Assembly (NCBI GenBank): GCA_907163375.1
Contig: CAJQUW010010273.1
Location: forward strand, 372,001 to 436,000
DNA: 64,000 bases
Origin: Prostheceraeus crozeri
Lineage: Eukaryota; Platyhelminthes; Polycladida; Euryleptidae
Direction: 5' to 3'
In this document: positions 29,984 through 41,703 of the stretch, in pieces
How the letters are laid out: every line of letters begins with the position of its first letter
Position numbering within the stretch: position 1 is the stretch's first letter
The notes under the pieces: generated by a model
Databases searched by the model: none
Seen by the model: the letters and a program-made list of their open reading frames with translations, nothing else
Told to the model about the DNA's origin: nothing
Program-made: the position numbers and the translations under genes

Positions 29984-31250
29984 ATGCAGAGTATCAATTC
30001 GGCTTTGTGTTTCTTCGATTCTCCACCTCATCTAACATACATCATCTCAACAATTGTAGACATAGTCCCCACAACAAATATCGATGGTAACCAACAGCCT
30101 ATTCAGTTTGATATACCTGCCAATCCTCAAGATTATATTGACTGTCAATCCATTGATTTAGATTTGTGTATACAAATTAAGAAGACTGATGGCACAAATA
30201 TTGATTCATCCCAGGATAAATTGGGATTGGCAAATCTTCCTATTGCCAGTCTGTTCTCAGATGTGTATCTATTATTGAATGACATACAGATTGAAGGAGG
30301 GGATCGAGCATATCCATATGGAGCATGCATACATACAATGACCCAATTTCAAAAGCAAGCTAAACAGTCACACTTACAAGTTTCTGGGTGGTATGATGAT
30401 CAGCAAGGGAAATTTGATGATGTCTCAAATACAGGGTTAAAAAGACGAATGGATTTAACAGCGGATTCAAAGGAATTATACTTGAAAGGACCTGTCTATC
30501 TTGATTTCCTTCGTCAATCTAGATATCTACTATCACAGGTTAAAATGCAAATAAAATTTATTCGTGCAAATCCTGAGTTCGCGTTAATGGCTTTTGGAGC
30601 TACAAACTATCAAATCAACATAAGTAGTGCCGTGCTCAATGTGAGGCGAGTAACAATGAAACCGTCAGTCATCAACGAGCATGCGACAGGATTGAGGAAA
30701 AACAATGCAATATATCCAGTCAATCACAGTGTGTTGACAAACTTCACAATTGGTGCGGGATCATCCTCACATGCCTACCCAAATCTTTTTCCCACTGCGA
30801 TGCCAAAGGCGGTGTATATCACATTTGTGGAAAATGAGTCATTCATTGGTGCTTTTGAAAAGAATTCATTCAATTTCCAACACTTTAATGTTAGCAGGAT
30901 GGGAAATTTGTATCTTACAAAGCATATGAGCCTAATTTCAAAGATGGCAAATTCGCACGTGAATATGGTTCTACTTTCACCGCCTTCAACATGTTTAATA
31001 CATATGATTGAAATGGAATTACAATGGATATGTGCAAGAATGGCTATACTTCTTCATTATGTACAACCTCACAGCAGATGCAGATCTAGGTGGTGAAAGC
31101 GTAGGAGTTACAAAGCCTGGAAATCTACGACTAGAGGTATCACTTGAGTCACCTTTGAAGAAAGCAATTACTTGTCTCATTTACGCTATCTATGATAGCA
31201 AAGTTGAGATAACAAGAATGAGAGACGTGACTGTCAGCTATCAGAGATGA
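29984..31250 (+). pseudogene. Major capsid protein (hexon-like), element C
   Basis: It has the same landmarks as the B copy (DYIDCQSIDLDL, NLPIASLFSDVYLLLNDIQI, FLRQSRYLLSQVKMQIK, VRRVTMKPSVINEH) and is about 99% identical to it through the first 300 residues. Flanking core and protease genes are only 85-90% identical. The gene ends four bases into the protease gene. It is broken about twice. Confidence 0.75.
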
Positions 31251-31711
31251 GTAACTTAAGCAACATAGAAATCTTGAGGAAAATGAGGAAAGCTCATCCC
31301 TACTCCAAAACAATATTTCTCAATGTCTTTTCTAGCGATAATTTACCTGATTCAATTCCTTTCTATCCTTGTTCGCTTATCATCAATACGGATAGCAACA
31401 ATCTTCCTGGTAAACATTGGATTGCTGTATACATCAATCGTTATAAAGTGGCCGAATATTTTGACTCTCTTAATCAACCTCGTTTACATGATATCCCATT
31501 AGGGATGAACAGGTTCTCCTGGACTTTTAGGAAAGTGACATCGTTTCCACTTCAAAGTAATACATCTCTAATGTGCGGTGGCTATGTATTCCATTTTGTC
31601 AACGAGAGACCATTGAAAAATAACTGTAAAAGTGCTTTAGAACTATTTTCGAAAGACTGTGATAAAAATGATGTAATTCTTACTAAATATGTCGAAACAG
31701 TTTTGAAATAA
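31247..31711 (+). CDS. Adenain-type cysteine protease, element C
   Basis: This frame of 154 residues has His in NLPGKHWIAVYI, the acidic position in AEYFDSLNQP, and Gln and Cys in FPLQSNTSLMCGGYVFHFV. It overlaps the capsid gene end by four bases. AATAAA overlaps the stop region near 31706. The gene looks whole. Confidence 0.8.
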   Translation: MSNLSNIEILRKMRKAHPYSKTIFLNVFSSDNLPDSIPFYPCSLIINTDSNNLPGKHWIAVYINRYKVAEYFDSLNQPRLHDIPLGMNRFSWTFRKVTSFPLQSNTSLMCGGYVFHFVNERPLKNNCKSALELFSKDCDKNDVILTKYVETVLK

Positions 31712-31817
31712 AGTTTCATGTTGCATCATCAACTTGCTCTCTTTTTCCAAAACAAGGGTTTATAGGGAAAACAAAAACATGTTCATATTTCATTATCTTC
31801 TCACATATATACAAAAT

Positions 31818-32387
31818 CTACAATTTGGTTTTCATGAAACATTTTTTCAAATCACATATGATGGGAGGCACGTCACTTATGTCTTTAATGCCGGTTATCA
31901 CAGTCTTTCCATTATGGAACACATGAACATGATATGGATGCCAGTTAGTCAATTGAGCTGCTGGAAATAGCTCCACTTCATAAGTTAGATTATGTGATGA
32001 TGTAACTTTATGGAAGTCATATTGATAGTGCAATTCACATAACACGGTCATTGTCTTCACTTACCAATCAGATAATGAATCACCAAGTAAATGTTCCAAA
32101 GTAAAGTGTAGATATGAGAGATCACCTTCCATGACCCTTCCAATACATTGGATTGTTCCATTTGGAAAGAATAGTATAGTGAGAGATTTATCCTTCCTCT
32201 GAATCCTCCATGCTAACATTGAGGGTCTTCCAAGATGTAAGCTCGTTGTCGGCTTCAATTTGCGTTTTATCAGTAACCATTGTTTTCGGTTGGGTATATT
32301 CCTCTCGATCTCTTGTAGATTGAGTTTTGACTTTGCTTTTGTAGTTAAAATCCGATTTACAACTTCCAACAGTTTGATGTCCTCCAT
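31818..32387 (-). pseudogene. TBP-like two-repeat protein, element C
   Basis: The ATG at 32387 (MEDIKLLEVVNRIL) is a plausible start about 20 residues ahead of the first repeat. Repeat 1 has SKLNLQEIERNIPN and ILFFPNGTIQCIG. Repeat 2 has MTVLCELHYQYDF, YEVELFPAAQLTNW and VFHNGKTVITGIKD. The pattern and order match TBP, and the protein is about 82% identical to the B copy. The PC4-like gene overlaps its 5' half in a different frame. The gene is broken about once. Confidence 0.65.
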
Positions 32388-32748
32388 CTTTAATGAATGA
32401 CGTTATCTGTGGCAGTATCTTTCTTGTAAAGGTTTCCCATGTGACGTCACTGAAACGAAAAAATCGATATTCAGCATCTTCCCGCTTTGGTGTGCAGACG
32501 TATAGTTTGACTGTTGAATCACACTTTATCCATACCTTGTCATCGAGAGGAATCTTAATCCGAGTCTTATGGTTGCCAATGAGATCAGCGAAGTCTTTCA
32601 GTGAAGGCAATGCGTCAATACTAATGCAAACGCCACGCTGTTTTCGAACACTATTTGGTATTGAATGACGAAATGCTACTCTTTTAGAATTTGTTATGTG
32701 AACGTTTTAAACGTCACTAAGTTTCCATGTTCTAATGTAATGAGGCAT
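32188..32748 (-). pseudogene. PC4/Sub1-like protein, element C
   Basis: The start at 32748 (MPHYIRTWK) is shared with B. The PC4-like strand-helix follows (RGVCISIDALPSLKDFADLI), then VWIKCDSTVKLYVC, then TWETFTRKILPQITSFIK. The last motif corresponds to SWNKYRERIHPRIMTYL in element D. The acidic tail ends NVSMEDSEEG. The 3' 200 bp overlap the TBP-like gene in another frame. The gene is broken about once. Confidence 0.45.
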
Positions 32749-32810
32749 GTTCCGAAAGCTATGTTTCAAATTTAGGTTTAATGTTTGCCTAAAGTTTGTT
32801 ATTTCATTAG

Positions 32811-32978
32811 CTCAACATATCGGAATGATGTTGAGTACAAAGTCTTTGCATATCCATTCACATTAAGACTACCCATTTATTAGTAATCATTTCTACATAT
32901 CGGAAAGATGTAGAAATTTCAATTTTAGCAAGACTACTTATGCATTAGTAAGTGTTGCTACATGTCGGAAGATGTAGC
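32811..32978. promoter_or_regulatory. Three conserved hairpins between PC4-like and PolB genes (element C)
   Basis: Each palindrome has a 7-9 bp perfect stem and an 8-9 base loop. At 32811-32835, CTCAACAT pairs with ATGTTGAG around ATCGGAATG. At 32890-32916, TTTCTACAT pairs with ATGTAGAAA around ATCGGAAAG. At 32957-32978, GCTACAT pairs with ATGTAGC around GTCGGAAG. All loops share TCGGAA. The first is identical in stem and loop to the B hairpin at 9729-9753. Confidence 0.75.
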
Positions 32979-33027
32979 AGTCGCAAGATCTATTACAAGT
33001 GGAATATTGTATTGCATTTATTTAGAC

Positions 33028-36000
33028 TTATTCTACATCACCTGTGACAGGAAGGCATCTCCTTCTCTTTGAAGGTGGGGGAAGACTTAGACTGTAGTGT
33101 CCACATGGTAATGATAAATTTTTATCCAGCCAACAGCGCTTATCCTCCCAAAGTGAAAGACCTCGCTTCCTCAATGATTTTCTGCTAACTATGTGATTTT
33201 TTGAATTTATAATTGTCATGTCTTCAGTTGTATCATTCTCACTATAACAGACACTCCTATAGTCATTATGTTTCAATTTTTTATCTGCTGCTCTCTGAAT
33301 TCCTTTTACACGTTTGATGCTGTGATTCGTAGAGTCTAGATATTTCATTGAATACATTTTCGGTTTTAGTAGGATCATTTCCTCAAGCAACTTTCCGGCA
33401 CACTCATCCCTAAAACAACCTAATCTAGCTTTGTTTGTAGCTGAGTATCGTCGGTGATGACTGTCATAGTTTGAAGAGTCAAACTTTTCACCGAAGTATA
33501 GAAGTATATCTTCCAGACGGACAGATGGTGATGTGTATAAACATAGGAAGAAACTGTCAGTATCACCTCCACAAAGCCGCGCTCTATTTATCAGTGGATA
33601 TCCTTTTAGATCATTCTAATATAATTGATACACTTCCAACTTACTATAGTCAAGTACTGCTTGACCAACATATATTAATTTATTTAAAACTATTGAAGGT
33701 TTGTACATTTCCATAGCAACCAGATCTTCATCAAATATTTTGTGTTGAACATAGAGAGGATGATTTGACAATTCCAGTAGTTGTTTCTCATTGTTGACTA
33801 GTTTAAATTTTTTCCTTCACCTTACATTTTCCATTGTTTTACCATATAAAGAATTATTTTTCAATTTGTAGAATGACTTTTCGAAGTCAGTGCTTGATTG
33901 AGCCCTCTTTTGAGAGTTCATATCAATGTATGTTTTTAACCAAGGCTTTTGTGTGAATTTTATGCCACTATGAATCTTCTTGATTCTCATGCCAATGGTC
34001 AAGTAAAATTTTAAAATTGAGTAGTGGACTACATAATTTTCCCTATCAAATTGATGGAGCAGAAGTTTCTTGATTGAAGAAAAATATGTATTTGGTCTTA
34101 CTTTTTCATATAGATTTTTCATATAGTGTGAAAACATTCTCTTTTTAATCATCTGCATTTCTGGAGCTAATGGGAAATCGGCAGTGTCATCATGAATGGC
34201 TGCAGGATACTCTAAATCTAAATCAAAAATGTAGCCGATTTAACCATCATCATCTATATTTTGAACATTTTCTTCATTTAAAAAATTATCTAATTCACTT
34301 TCATTCAACCATTTGAAATTTGAGTGGGGTAGATTCCTACTGAGATAAGAACCGTAAAGGTTACTAACATCTAAGTAGGTCAAATGTCGACTTTCATGTA
34401 TATTATTTCCTAATTCTTCAATGCGTGCACGCGCTCGGTGAATGTTGGTGAAAGTCATGCCCCCTCTAATTCCTCGTTCAAATAGATTGTACATATTTTC
34501 ATCTTGTATGTAGTGTGGGGGATCATTGGAAGAGAAATTTAATGCTGAGGTAAAGCTAAGATGTGAGAGACTGACAAAATGTACAGGGTCGACTTCATCC
34601 TTACGTTGACTCAATGCTCTAAACACTTCAAATATGTCTGCCAACAATAAAACATCTAACTTCAGATATGCCAGCATGTAATCACCAAATGTGCTAAAAT
34701 CAAATTCAATCCATGCCTTGTTAGCATGTTCATATTCGCTATCGGAACAGTGCTCACGAGTAAGATCATTATAGAATTCAAATTGTGGTGGTAGACAGTC
34801 TTCCGTCAACGTGTTTAAGATTTTGAAGTATGAATATGGAAACACTCCCTTCTGATATAAAACATCATCACTTAATTGTGGAAATTCAACCCTTAATGTC
34901 TCTACATGCTCATAAGTTTGCAAGCCCTTGGCTAATTCACTCAAGGATGCACTTAGAAATTGATATGAGTCTAAGAATTTTAGTTTAAAGTATACTGTCT
35001 TCCCTTTGTATTCATTTACAGGGACACTGGCGGATAAAGTCATATATTTTTAGCAGTTGCTGCTACAACATCTAATTTCCAAGATTTCATTCTTCCAATC
35101 GCTTTATAGCAAACGATGTGACTATCATAATTTTTAAAATTGTGGAAAATATGGGGAGCTCCCGTCTGTTAAGTCTTAACCGGAGATTGCATTTCCTACA
35201 TAATGTTTGCCTATATCGTCCGGTGACATGATCGTGATCACGAACTTTTATGACTTCATCGCTGAATTTCGATTTACATTTGTTGCAACATTCTGCATTC
35301 TCATGGCTTGCTTTTTCATCCGCTGACAGTGTCATTGGCTGCCTAGTTGTTGCACATTGGTTGTCATACGAGTCTTGGGCTACAGTTTCTAAGTGGTGCA
35401 AGAAACTAATAATGCAATTTTCTCCCTCAAAGAGGTAATACTTGTTTTCAAATTTCGATTGAAGGGCATTATGCCAGACATGATAAGCTTCAATGGCCGC
35501 AGGTTTATGTATTTTATTATCGATGTAGCACTCTATATCTGCATAAATTACTAAAGGAGGACTTACTTGATATTCCATGCTACTTGTTAGTACTTTTGGA
35601 TCTGACGGCATTTTTTCTATTTGTGCTTTTCCTCGAATGCAAAGCTGGAAGTGTCGTTCTAGTGCTGTTTTATATGTGAATGACTGAGTGGATCTTTCGC
35701 AGAAGTATTTATGTCTTTTTAAAGTTCTCCTATACAATCTTGACAGCTTTGGAATTCCACAATAGTGTGCTGCTCCATTGTTTAGAATTAGCAAAATATT
35801 AACCGTTTGCCTACCAGTAAAGTTACTATTGTATCAAACACTTTTGAGTCCATTTTCATAAAAGTGAATGTTAATTTTGATATCATTATTTTTCTCAAAT
35901 TTTGGAATATCTTTGACTGATACTGGTGTGGAAATGTCTTCCATATTTAGCTCAGATGTCCACTTACTATATGATTTTACTTCATTCCTTGAATAAGGTA

Positions 36001-36883
36001 CTTCATTATAATGCAATATTGATAAAACTGCATATAAGAAGCAATCATTTGCATTTGAATCAACATTAATGACAGCTCTAGAGTTTTTTAACTTCTTTGG
36101 TAGAGGAAATGATTGTCCACCTGACAGTATTGGACTTGTTGTTACATTGAACTCTATATTTTGTACATCATCTATAATCCAATTGCTACCCTTTTTTGTG
36201 AAGGCTTCAATATGATTTATGAGACTATTTAGATCATCCTGAAACCAAGCATCATAGTCATAAATATAGTTTGAGGATGATGAGGTAAAGTGTGCGAGAA
36301 AAGTTTCTTCTTCTTGAGGATTAGAACAGACATAACGAATTTGTGCAATCAGACGACCGCGCAATTGATGGCTCCTTAGTAAGTCAGACACTACATTCCC
36401 TAGCATGGAACGCATGCTTTCTAAGAATGATGTTATGTCCAAAGTAGGTGTTGTTGGCGTGATATCATACACACGTGCATGGCCATTGAGTGCACTTTCG
36501 TTGAGGCTAACAGTTCCATAGTTATTATGCATATTCATCTCACTATTTTTATTATGTACATTCATATGCTGTCGAAATTTACTTATAGAGTTATACGTTT
36601 TGCCACACCGAGAGTAGTATTGCATAAAGCTTTGTATGTTAGTTGAAGCGCTGGTTGTTGGCTTAGAAGTAGATCTATTTTGATTATTTGAATTTGTCTC
36701 TGTCATGCTATCATTCGGTTTATTATTGCATACAAGTTTATGCCTCTCAAGATTATCTATCCTATTCGTCTTATATGGACACTTGCTACATTGATAAGTT
36801 TTTCCTAACTTACAAAATTTTTCATGACGTTGCAAATTGCCTATGAGAGTGAACACTTTTCCACACTTGGTACAGACAACCAT
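33028..36883 (-). pseudogene. Protein-primed family B DNA polymerase with N-terminal zinc fingers, element C
   Basis: The N-terminus (36883 inward) has C2H2-type fingers (CTKCGKVFTLIGNLQRHEKF, then CSKCPYKTNRIDNLERH). A linker and a block with NDCFLYAVLSILHYN follow, as in Polinton polymerases. Exonuclease motif I is VIYADIECYID, followed by VRDHDHVTGRYRQT and a C-x2-C module. Motif A is LDVSNLYGSYLSRNLPHSN and motif B is LKNNSLYGKTMENVR; motif C lies near 33550. The C-terminal KRRRCLP tail matches B. It would replicate the element. The gene is broken about six times. Confidence 0.85.
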
Positions 36884-36914
36884 GATTATTGATGAGGATT
36901 GAAATCAGCAAGCC

Positions 36915-36923
36915 CTTATATAA
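36915..36923 (-). promoter_or_regulatory. TATA box of PolB, element C
   Basis: On the minus strand TTATATAAGG lies 32-40 bp upstream of the ATG at 36883, leaving almost no leader. Confidence 0.65.
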
Positions 36924-37040
36924 ATCTATCATCTAATGACGTCAGCGTCATCACCAGCCAATACCATATGTTCCGATCTGTTGCAAAGAGAAAACATAAA
37001 ATTTAAAGTAATCTATTTTTCTTCCAAAAGTAAAAGGAAG

Positions 37041-39107
37041 TTATAGCCTGACGCATTTCACGATGCCACTGTGATATAGTTTCAAGTGGCTGCAGCTTTC
37101 ACTGCAGCCACCCAAATCGTCCATCCGCGTCAGTCTTAGTCTACGGATGGTGTCATCGCTGAACTCGACGTGGACTAAGGTCTCTTTATCATGAGATTGG
37201 CTATTAGTTACTTGTGAGGCCAACAAGAGGTTTGATTGAGTTATGTTTTGTAAGGACTCAACCAAACCTCTTTTCTCCTCCATTAACTGAGCCTCACGAG
37301 CCTCGGACTGTTTCAGTCGCTCTTGACAACGCCGTAACTTGCTCTCGATGTCCTCCTCCTCCGTCGTTGCGTCGAGGTCCACGTTGTACTCACGCACTGG
37401 GAGAGGAGCCTTAGGAACTGCGGCTGGGATAGGAGGTGTTGGAGAGGAAGGAGCTGCGGCTGGAATAGGAGGTGTTGGAGGAGAAGGAGCTGCGACTGGG
37501 ATATGAGCTGCTGACGATGGGGCCAATGTCATCATCGGCGACAGTGGTAGGCGGACATTCCAGCTAGGTGACGCCCGGATCTTGGAGAATGAGATCTCTT
37601 CTTGAGATGCAAACATCACGGAGTCCTGTAATTGAAAGAAACAATTGTTTGTCATCTATTTACCATTTTTTGCATTAATGAGATACAAATGTGAATTCCT
37701 CTTACCTCCTGCTGGATTGCGGTTTTTTGATCGGATCCACTCTCCTTGTTAAGAGTCACCGAGTCATTCTGAAAGATGAATTGATCAATTGTAGACGAAT
37801 ATATTGATAATCAAGTGAGTTTCAAAATAAATTTTAATGAAAACAATTCTGTACACATGCAGCTAACCAATCATATACTTACATGTACACCAAAATCATC
37901 ATCTTCGTCGGAAGAGGACGTCGGAGATGAAGTCGCTGAAGTAGTTGCTTCATCCTCGGATAAGGAGTCCGAATCCTCCGATGTTGAGGAGTCATCCGAT
38001 GACTCGCGAATTGAGCACGGTTTCTCCTCATTGTCCTCTACCGACGTTGTTGTCGCCAGCGTAGACAAGAAGCTTCTCTGATGCTTCTTCAGCGACAGAG
38101 ATCGCATAGACTGCAACGAAAAATATGATGACATGTTTGCAACTAATTGACGAAGTATGTATGTTCTTAAAAATACTTGATGCATTTTCAGTTATTGTTG
38201 ACTGAGACCTATGTAATGACACTTACGGGACTCGAAGGTAGTCTCCTCGGTGAAGGTAAGCGCGGAATTTTTGGGCAGCTTTGAACACTAGGAAACAGCT
38301 GAAGGTAGAAGAATTCATGTTTAATTTCACATTGAGAACTAATAAATAACTGAAATGCCTACATTTCGCAATTTTTCAGCGACTATGTCCTCGTTAGCCT
38401 TTGTCGGTCGAGGTAGCTCACTCTGAAATGTTTAAGCAATGGTGATTTACTTTATGTACACAAATGATTAAATTAGTCAATAAATACTTACATCTTTAGC
38501 GAACAGTTTTTTCTGAACCAACACCTTGACTCCCTTCGGTGGGGGCATCAGCACATCCTGAAATGTTTAACGACATGTAATCATTTCATACATAATGAAG
38601 TAGTATTTTTATTTTTCTGCTGTGAGCCAGTTATCCGTTGAAGCTAGCATGTAGAATTGATGGCACTCACCTCACAATCACTAAAAGTCTCATCGATAAA
38701 CTCCCGAAACTTAGGAACTTTCTTCTTAGGAACTCGAGACTTTTGAGGCTTATCCTTTGGAGCAGGTTCATCCAACTGGGAAAGCACGCCTTCAGTCGAT
38801 CGCTCCTTTCCAAAAAGACGCTCCAACTTCTTCTTCTCAACTTTGGAGGTTAAGTTAATCCCCTTTCTTCCATTTTGTTGAGCACAAGGGGTGTGCTTGG
38901 CAATGAAGGCTTTCGCGGAGTCACTATTTGCCTTTGCATCGCTCCTTTCGTACCTCTTGCAAGTGAGACAGTAGAGGTAGGTGCAGTCCTCTCTGAAGGA
39001 GCATTTCTTGTGCCCGCTTTTGTTCGCATGTCGAACGGGCAGTTGACAAGTCTCACAGAAATGGAAGATGAGACGTTGCCGTGCGATGCTTTCATGTCGA
39101 ACCATTT
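37041..39107 (-). CDS. Spliced cargo gene of element C: Cys-rich zinc-type and coiled-coil protein, 7 coding exons
   Basis: Coding exons are 39105-38671 (exon begins 39107), 38557-38492, 38422-38363, 38298-38227, 38110-37883, 37768-37706 and 37625-37041. Every junction is GT-AG, all introns sit in phase 0, and each internal exon is a multiple of three. The reading frame is open throughout, predicting 502 residues. Exon 1 encodes C-x2-C and H-x2-C pairs (HFCETCQLPVRH, CTYLYCLTCKRYE), likely zinc-binding. The middle is an acidic Ser-rich stretch. The last exon has PPTPPIPAAAP-type repeats, then a coiled coil (RRCQERLKQSEAREAQLMEE). I recognise no family. Host capture is plausible. Confidence 0.75.
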
Positions 39108-39312
39108 CTGTAGAGGATAAAAAACTTTTATTATAATTTAATCTCTTATTAAATGAGAAATCATTTATGTACCATCTTCAAAGCTTTAGTAAGTACTGGA
39201 TTTATATTTGACAAATCTTAAGAAAAAATAAATTCATGAATGAAATAGAAACTGAGATTTGAAAGTTTAATTTCATTTGCAAGAATTTGTTCATAAAAAG
39301 ACATGAAATTTG

Positions 39313-39560
39313 GAAGCAGCTGATTAATCATTATTTAATTTCGAAATAATAATAGAATGAAAATGAGATTTCGAAAACTTCAACCACTTCTCAATTGGTT
39401 TAATTAAACAAGCTTGAATTTTATGGAAGCAGCTGATTTATATTTATTTAATTTGAAGTAAATATAATGGAATGAAAGTGAGATTTCAGAAATTTCAACC
39501 GTTACTCAATTCGTTTAATTAAACAAATTTGAATCTCATGCATCTGCTAGCAGATGACAT
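39313..39560. repeat. Tandem repeat of about 112 bp inside the first intron of the cargo gene
   Basis: AAGCAGCTGATT starts units near 39315 and 39427, each followed by an AT-rich stretch, GAGATTTC, TTCAACC and CAATT-GTTTAATTAAACAA. About two units are present, with many substitutions between them. Confidence 0.7.
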
Positions 39561-39830
39561 TGAATTTTTATTTAAGCATCTCTTTATTTAGAAACAATGT
39601 GGGAAAATACGGATGTCAATTGCACTTTTGCTCAGACTTATACAGTCATGTCTCTTCTGGATGATTTAATATAGGAAGAAAATAGAAAAACATGGTAAAT
39701 AATGTAACATAAAGTGTTCCTATCCAAAAACCCAAGCTTCTATATTTAAAGCTATTTGGTTATAAGAACTTAATAATGTTCCTGCTCCCGAATATCCTAT
39801 AAAGTAGCACAACATGTTAATGAAACTCAC

Positions 39831-39910
39831 TTCAGAATTGTAGTATGAATCGGAGAACGGAGGAACGAAGAACGACGTCTGCTATGGACACTGAATAATT
39901 CAAAAATGAG
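39831..39910 (-). other. Untranslated first exon of the spliced cargo gene
   Basis: A donor site (GAA then GTGAGTTTC on the minus strand) at 39830-39831 and the acceptor at 39108 would splice a leader onto the ATG exon. The upstream edge is set only by assuming transcription starts about 30 bp from the TATA box. Confidence 0.5.
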
Positions 39911-39934
39911 TGAAGATCCGATGTGTGCAAGTTC

Positions 39935-39944
39935 TTTATATATG
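39935..39944 (-). promoter_or_regulatory. TATA box of the spliced cargo gene
   Basis: CATATATAAAG on the minus strand lies roughly 105 bp upstream of the proposed first donor, consistent with a short noncoding first exon. Confidence 0.55.
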
Positions 39945-41164
39945 AAATTGACAAAGCAACTATGAACAAAGACTTTATGACATCACATCATCGCATTAGT
40001 ACAGTTAAACAAAATTGATAACTCAAACAAGAATTAGAACAGCTAGTCTATTTTTAACCTTAGAAATGGAAGTGCCATCATATGTGTTGAAAGATTTCTA
40101 CATATAAACAGTAGAGTGAATTCAAAGTAATATGAAATGATGGACTGATATATTATTTTGATATACATGTTATTATTAATAGTCATATAATGATTCATAT
40201 TTAAAGATATAAAACCTGTGATTTGAATAGAATTAAAATTTGAATTAAGCATTAAATTTCGAAAATTCAAATTTCGCGCCAAAATTCGAATAATCAAATT
40301 GAAAGACTTTTTCGAATATTCAAATTTCGCGCCAAAATTCGAATAATCAATTTTAAATACTAGGGTAATAAATTTTCGAAGGCGCGAAGCGCCCGAGAAA
40401 TTTTGAGGCCCCTCCGCCGTGTATGAAGTGTACGAAGGTCAAAGGTCAAAGGCCAAAGTCAGGTCAAGGGCAAGGTCATGTGTGTAGGTTTATGCATTAT
40501 GATCATTTTTGGTTGTAGAACTTTAACTTTGAAAATTATCAAAATCTTGCAAACTTTGTCATTTTCCTGAAAAAAACGTGGAATTTTTCCAGTTTCATAC
40601 TCTTGCATACAACGAACATTTTTCATCAAATAGGTACATACCTTATATCATTCGAATGGTCTTTTCATTCTCATTCTAATGGTATCCTGTATGACACATG
40701 CATAACATCATCCTAGACGGCTAGACTCCTTTAAAGAACAGGCGAAATGTAGTGTAAAAACTTAGTAAATTTGAAGCAATTCATTTTTCTCTTTGCATAC
40801 ACTTGCATAAAACTAGGATTTTTTCATCGAATGGGTACATACCTTATATCATTCGAATGGTCTTTTCATTCTCATTCTAATGGTGTCCTGTATGACACAT
40901 GTATGATATCATCCTGGACTGCTACAAGCATTTTAAAATTAACAACATAACTGCTTCTTTAAAAGTTATATGTTCCTATTTATTTCAAGTTGAAGTCTTC
41001 ATATTTAATATTTTGCTTCAATTCAGTTATTGAACATCATTAATTGTAGATAGTTATTCCCCTTTCCCATTCAGACCTTAATTGAAGACCGATTTGTGAA
41101 ATGATAAAACAAGTCTGTTCATATATACAAATGAATATTAAATGAAGAGATTTAAAAAAATACA
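39945..41164. other. Noncoding region of element C with several local repeats
   Basis: No gene is seen. The region contains a roughly 63-bp tandem unit around AAATTTCGCGCCAAAATTCG (40250-40370), an AGGTCA-rich stretch (40434-40482), and two copies of a block of about 115 bp, spaced about 199 bp apart (near 40600-40720 and 40800-40925), sharing GGTACATACCTTATATCATT. Confidence 0.7.
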
Positions 41165-41611
41165 CTAAATGTCATCAATGTTCGGAAATGGTACAAGTTT
41201 TTTCAAGTTCACTTGCACATGGATCCTTGTCTTCTTTGGGGCACAACGACAGCGACGCGGTGTGTCCAGGTCGATGATGGAAAATTCGAGAGCGGTTGTG
41301 AGGTTCAGCTCGTTCGGATCCATTCGCATGAAGACCCGTTTGCTGTGGTACTTCTTCGGCGCGTTCTTCACTTCGACAGTGACCCTTCCATATAGTGGCG
41401 TTCTCATTGATTTTCTATTAACTTGTCGCATCGTCTCGATTGATACGTCAATATCATCACTCGAGTAGTCGGGCGATGAAGGGGCTGCACTGAACACCAC
41501 CGGCTCGTCTGGTGTTGTAGATCGCTCCATCGGAGATTGGGGAGGTGTTTTGGTACGATCCATAGTACCATTCTCGATCGTAGATTCCTTCTGTGCATTG
41601 GTACGATCCAT
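41165..41611 (-). CDS. Unknown 148-residue protein, element C
   Basis: The open frame has its own TATATAAG box 85-92 bp upstream (41696-41703). The N-terminal 50 residues are Pro/Ser/Thr-rich with a repeated MDRT motif. An acidic SSDDIDVSIETMR segment follows, then a basic strand-rich half with RVTVEVKNAPKKYHSKRVF and RCRCAPKKTRIHVQVNLKK. It lies between the cargo gene and the right terminus. No family is recognised; the alternation of basic strands could bind nucleic acid. Confidence 0.55.
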   Translation of the reverse strand: MDRTNAQKESTIENGTMDRTKTPPQSPMERSTTPDEPVVFSAAPSSPDYSSDDIDVSIETMRQVNRKSMRTPLYGRVTVEVKNAPKKYHSKRVFMRMDPNELNLTTALEFSIIDLDTPRRCRCAPKKTRIHVQVNLKKLVPFPNIDDI

Positions 41612-41703
41612 CGTTAAAGAAATAAATTACAAAGTTGAAACTTGTCGTAAGCTTGAGGACTAGAACCTTTGATAAGAATTGGTACAAACCTCGGACTTAT
41701 ATA

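Noticed and set aside
6835-36883. B and C as the two arms of one giant palindrome
   Set aside because: C has its own termini and target duplication, identity between arms is patchy, and the 2.2-kb centre holds unrelated relics.
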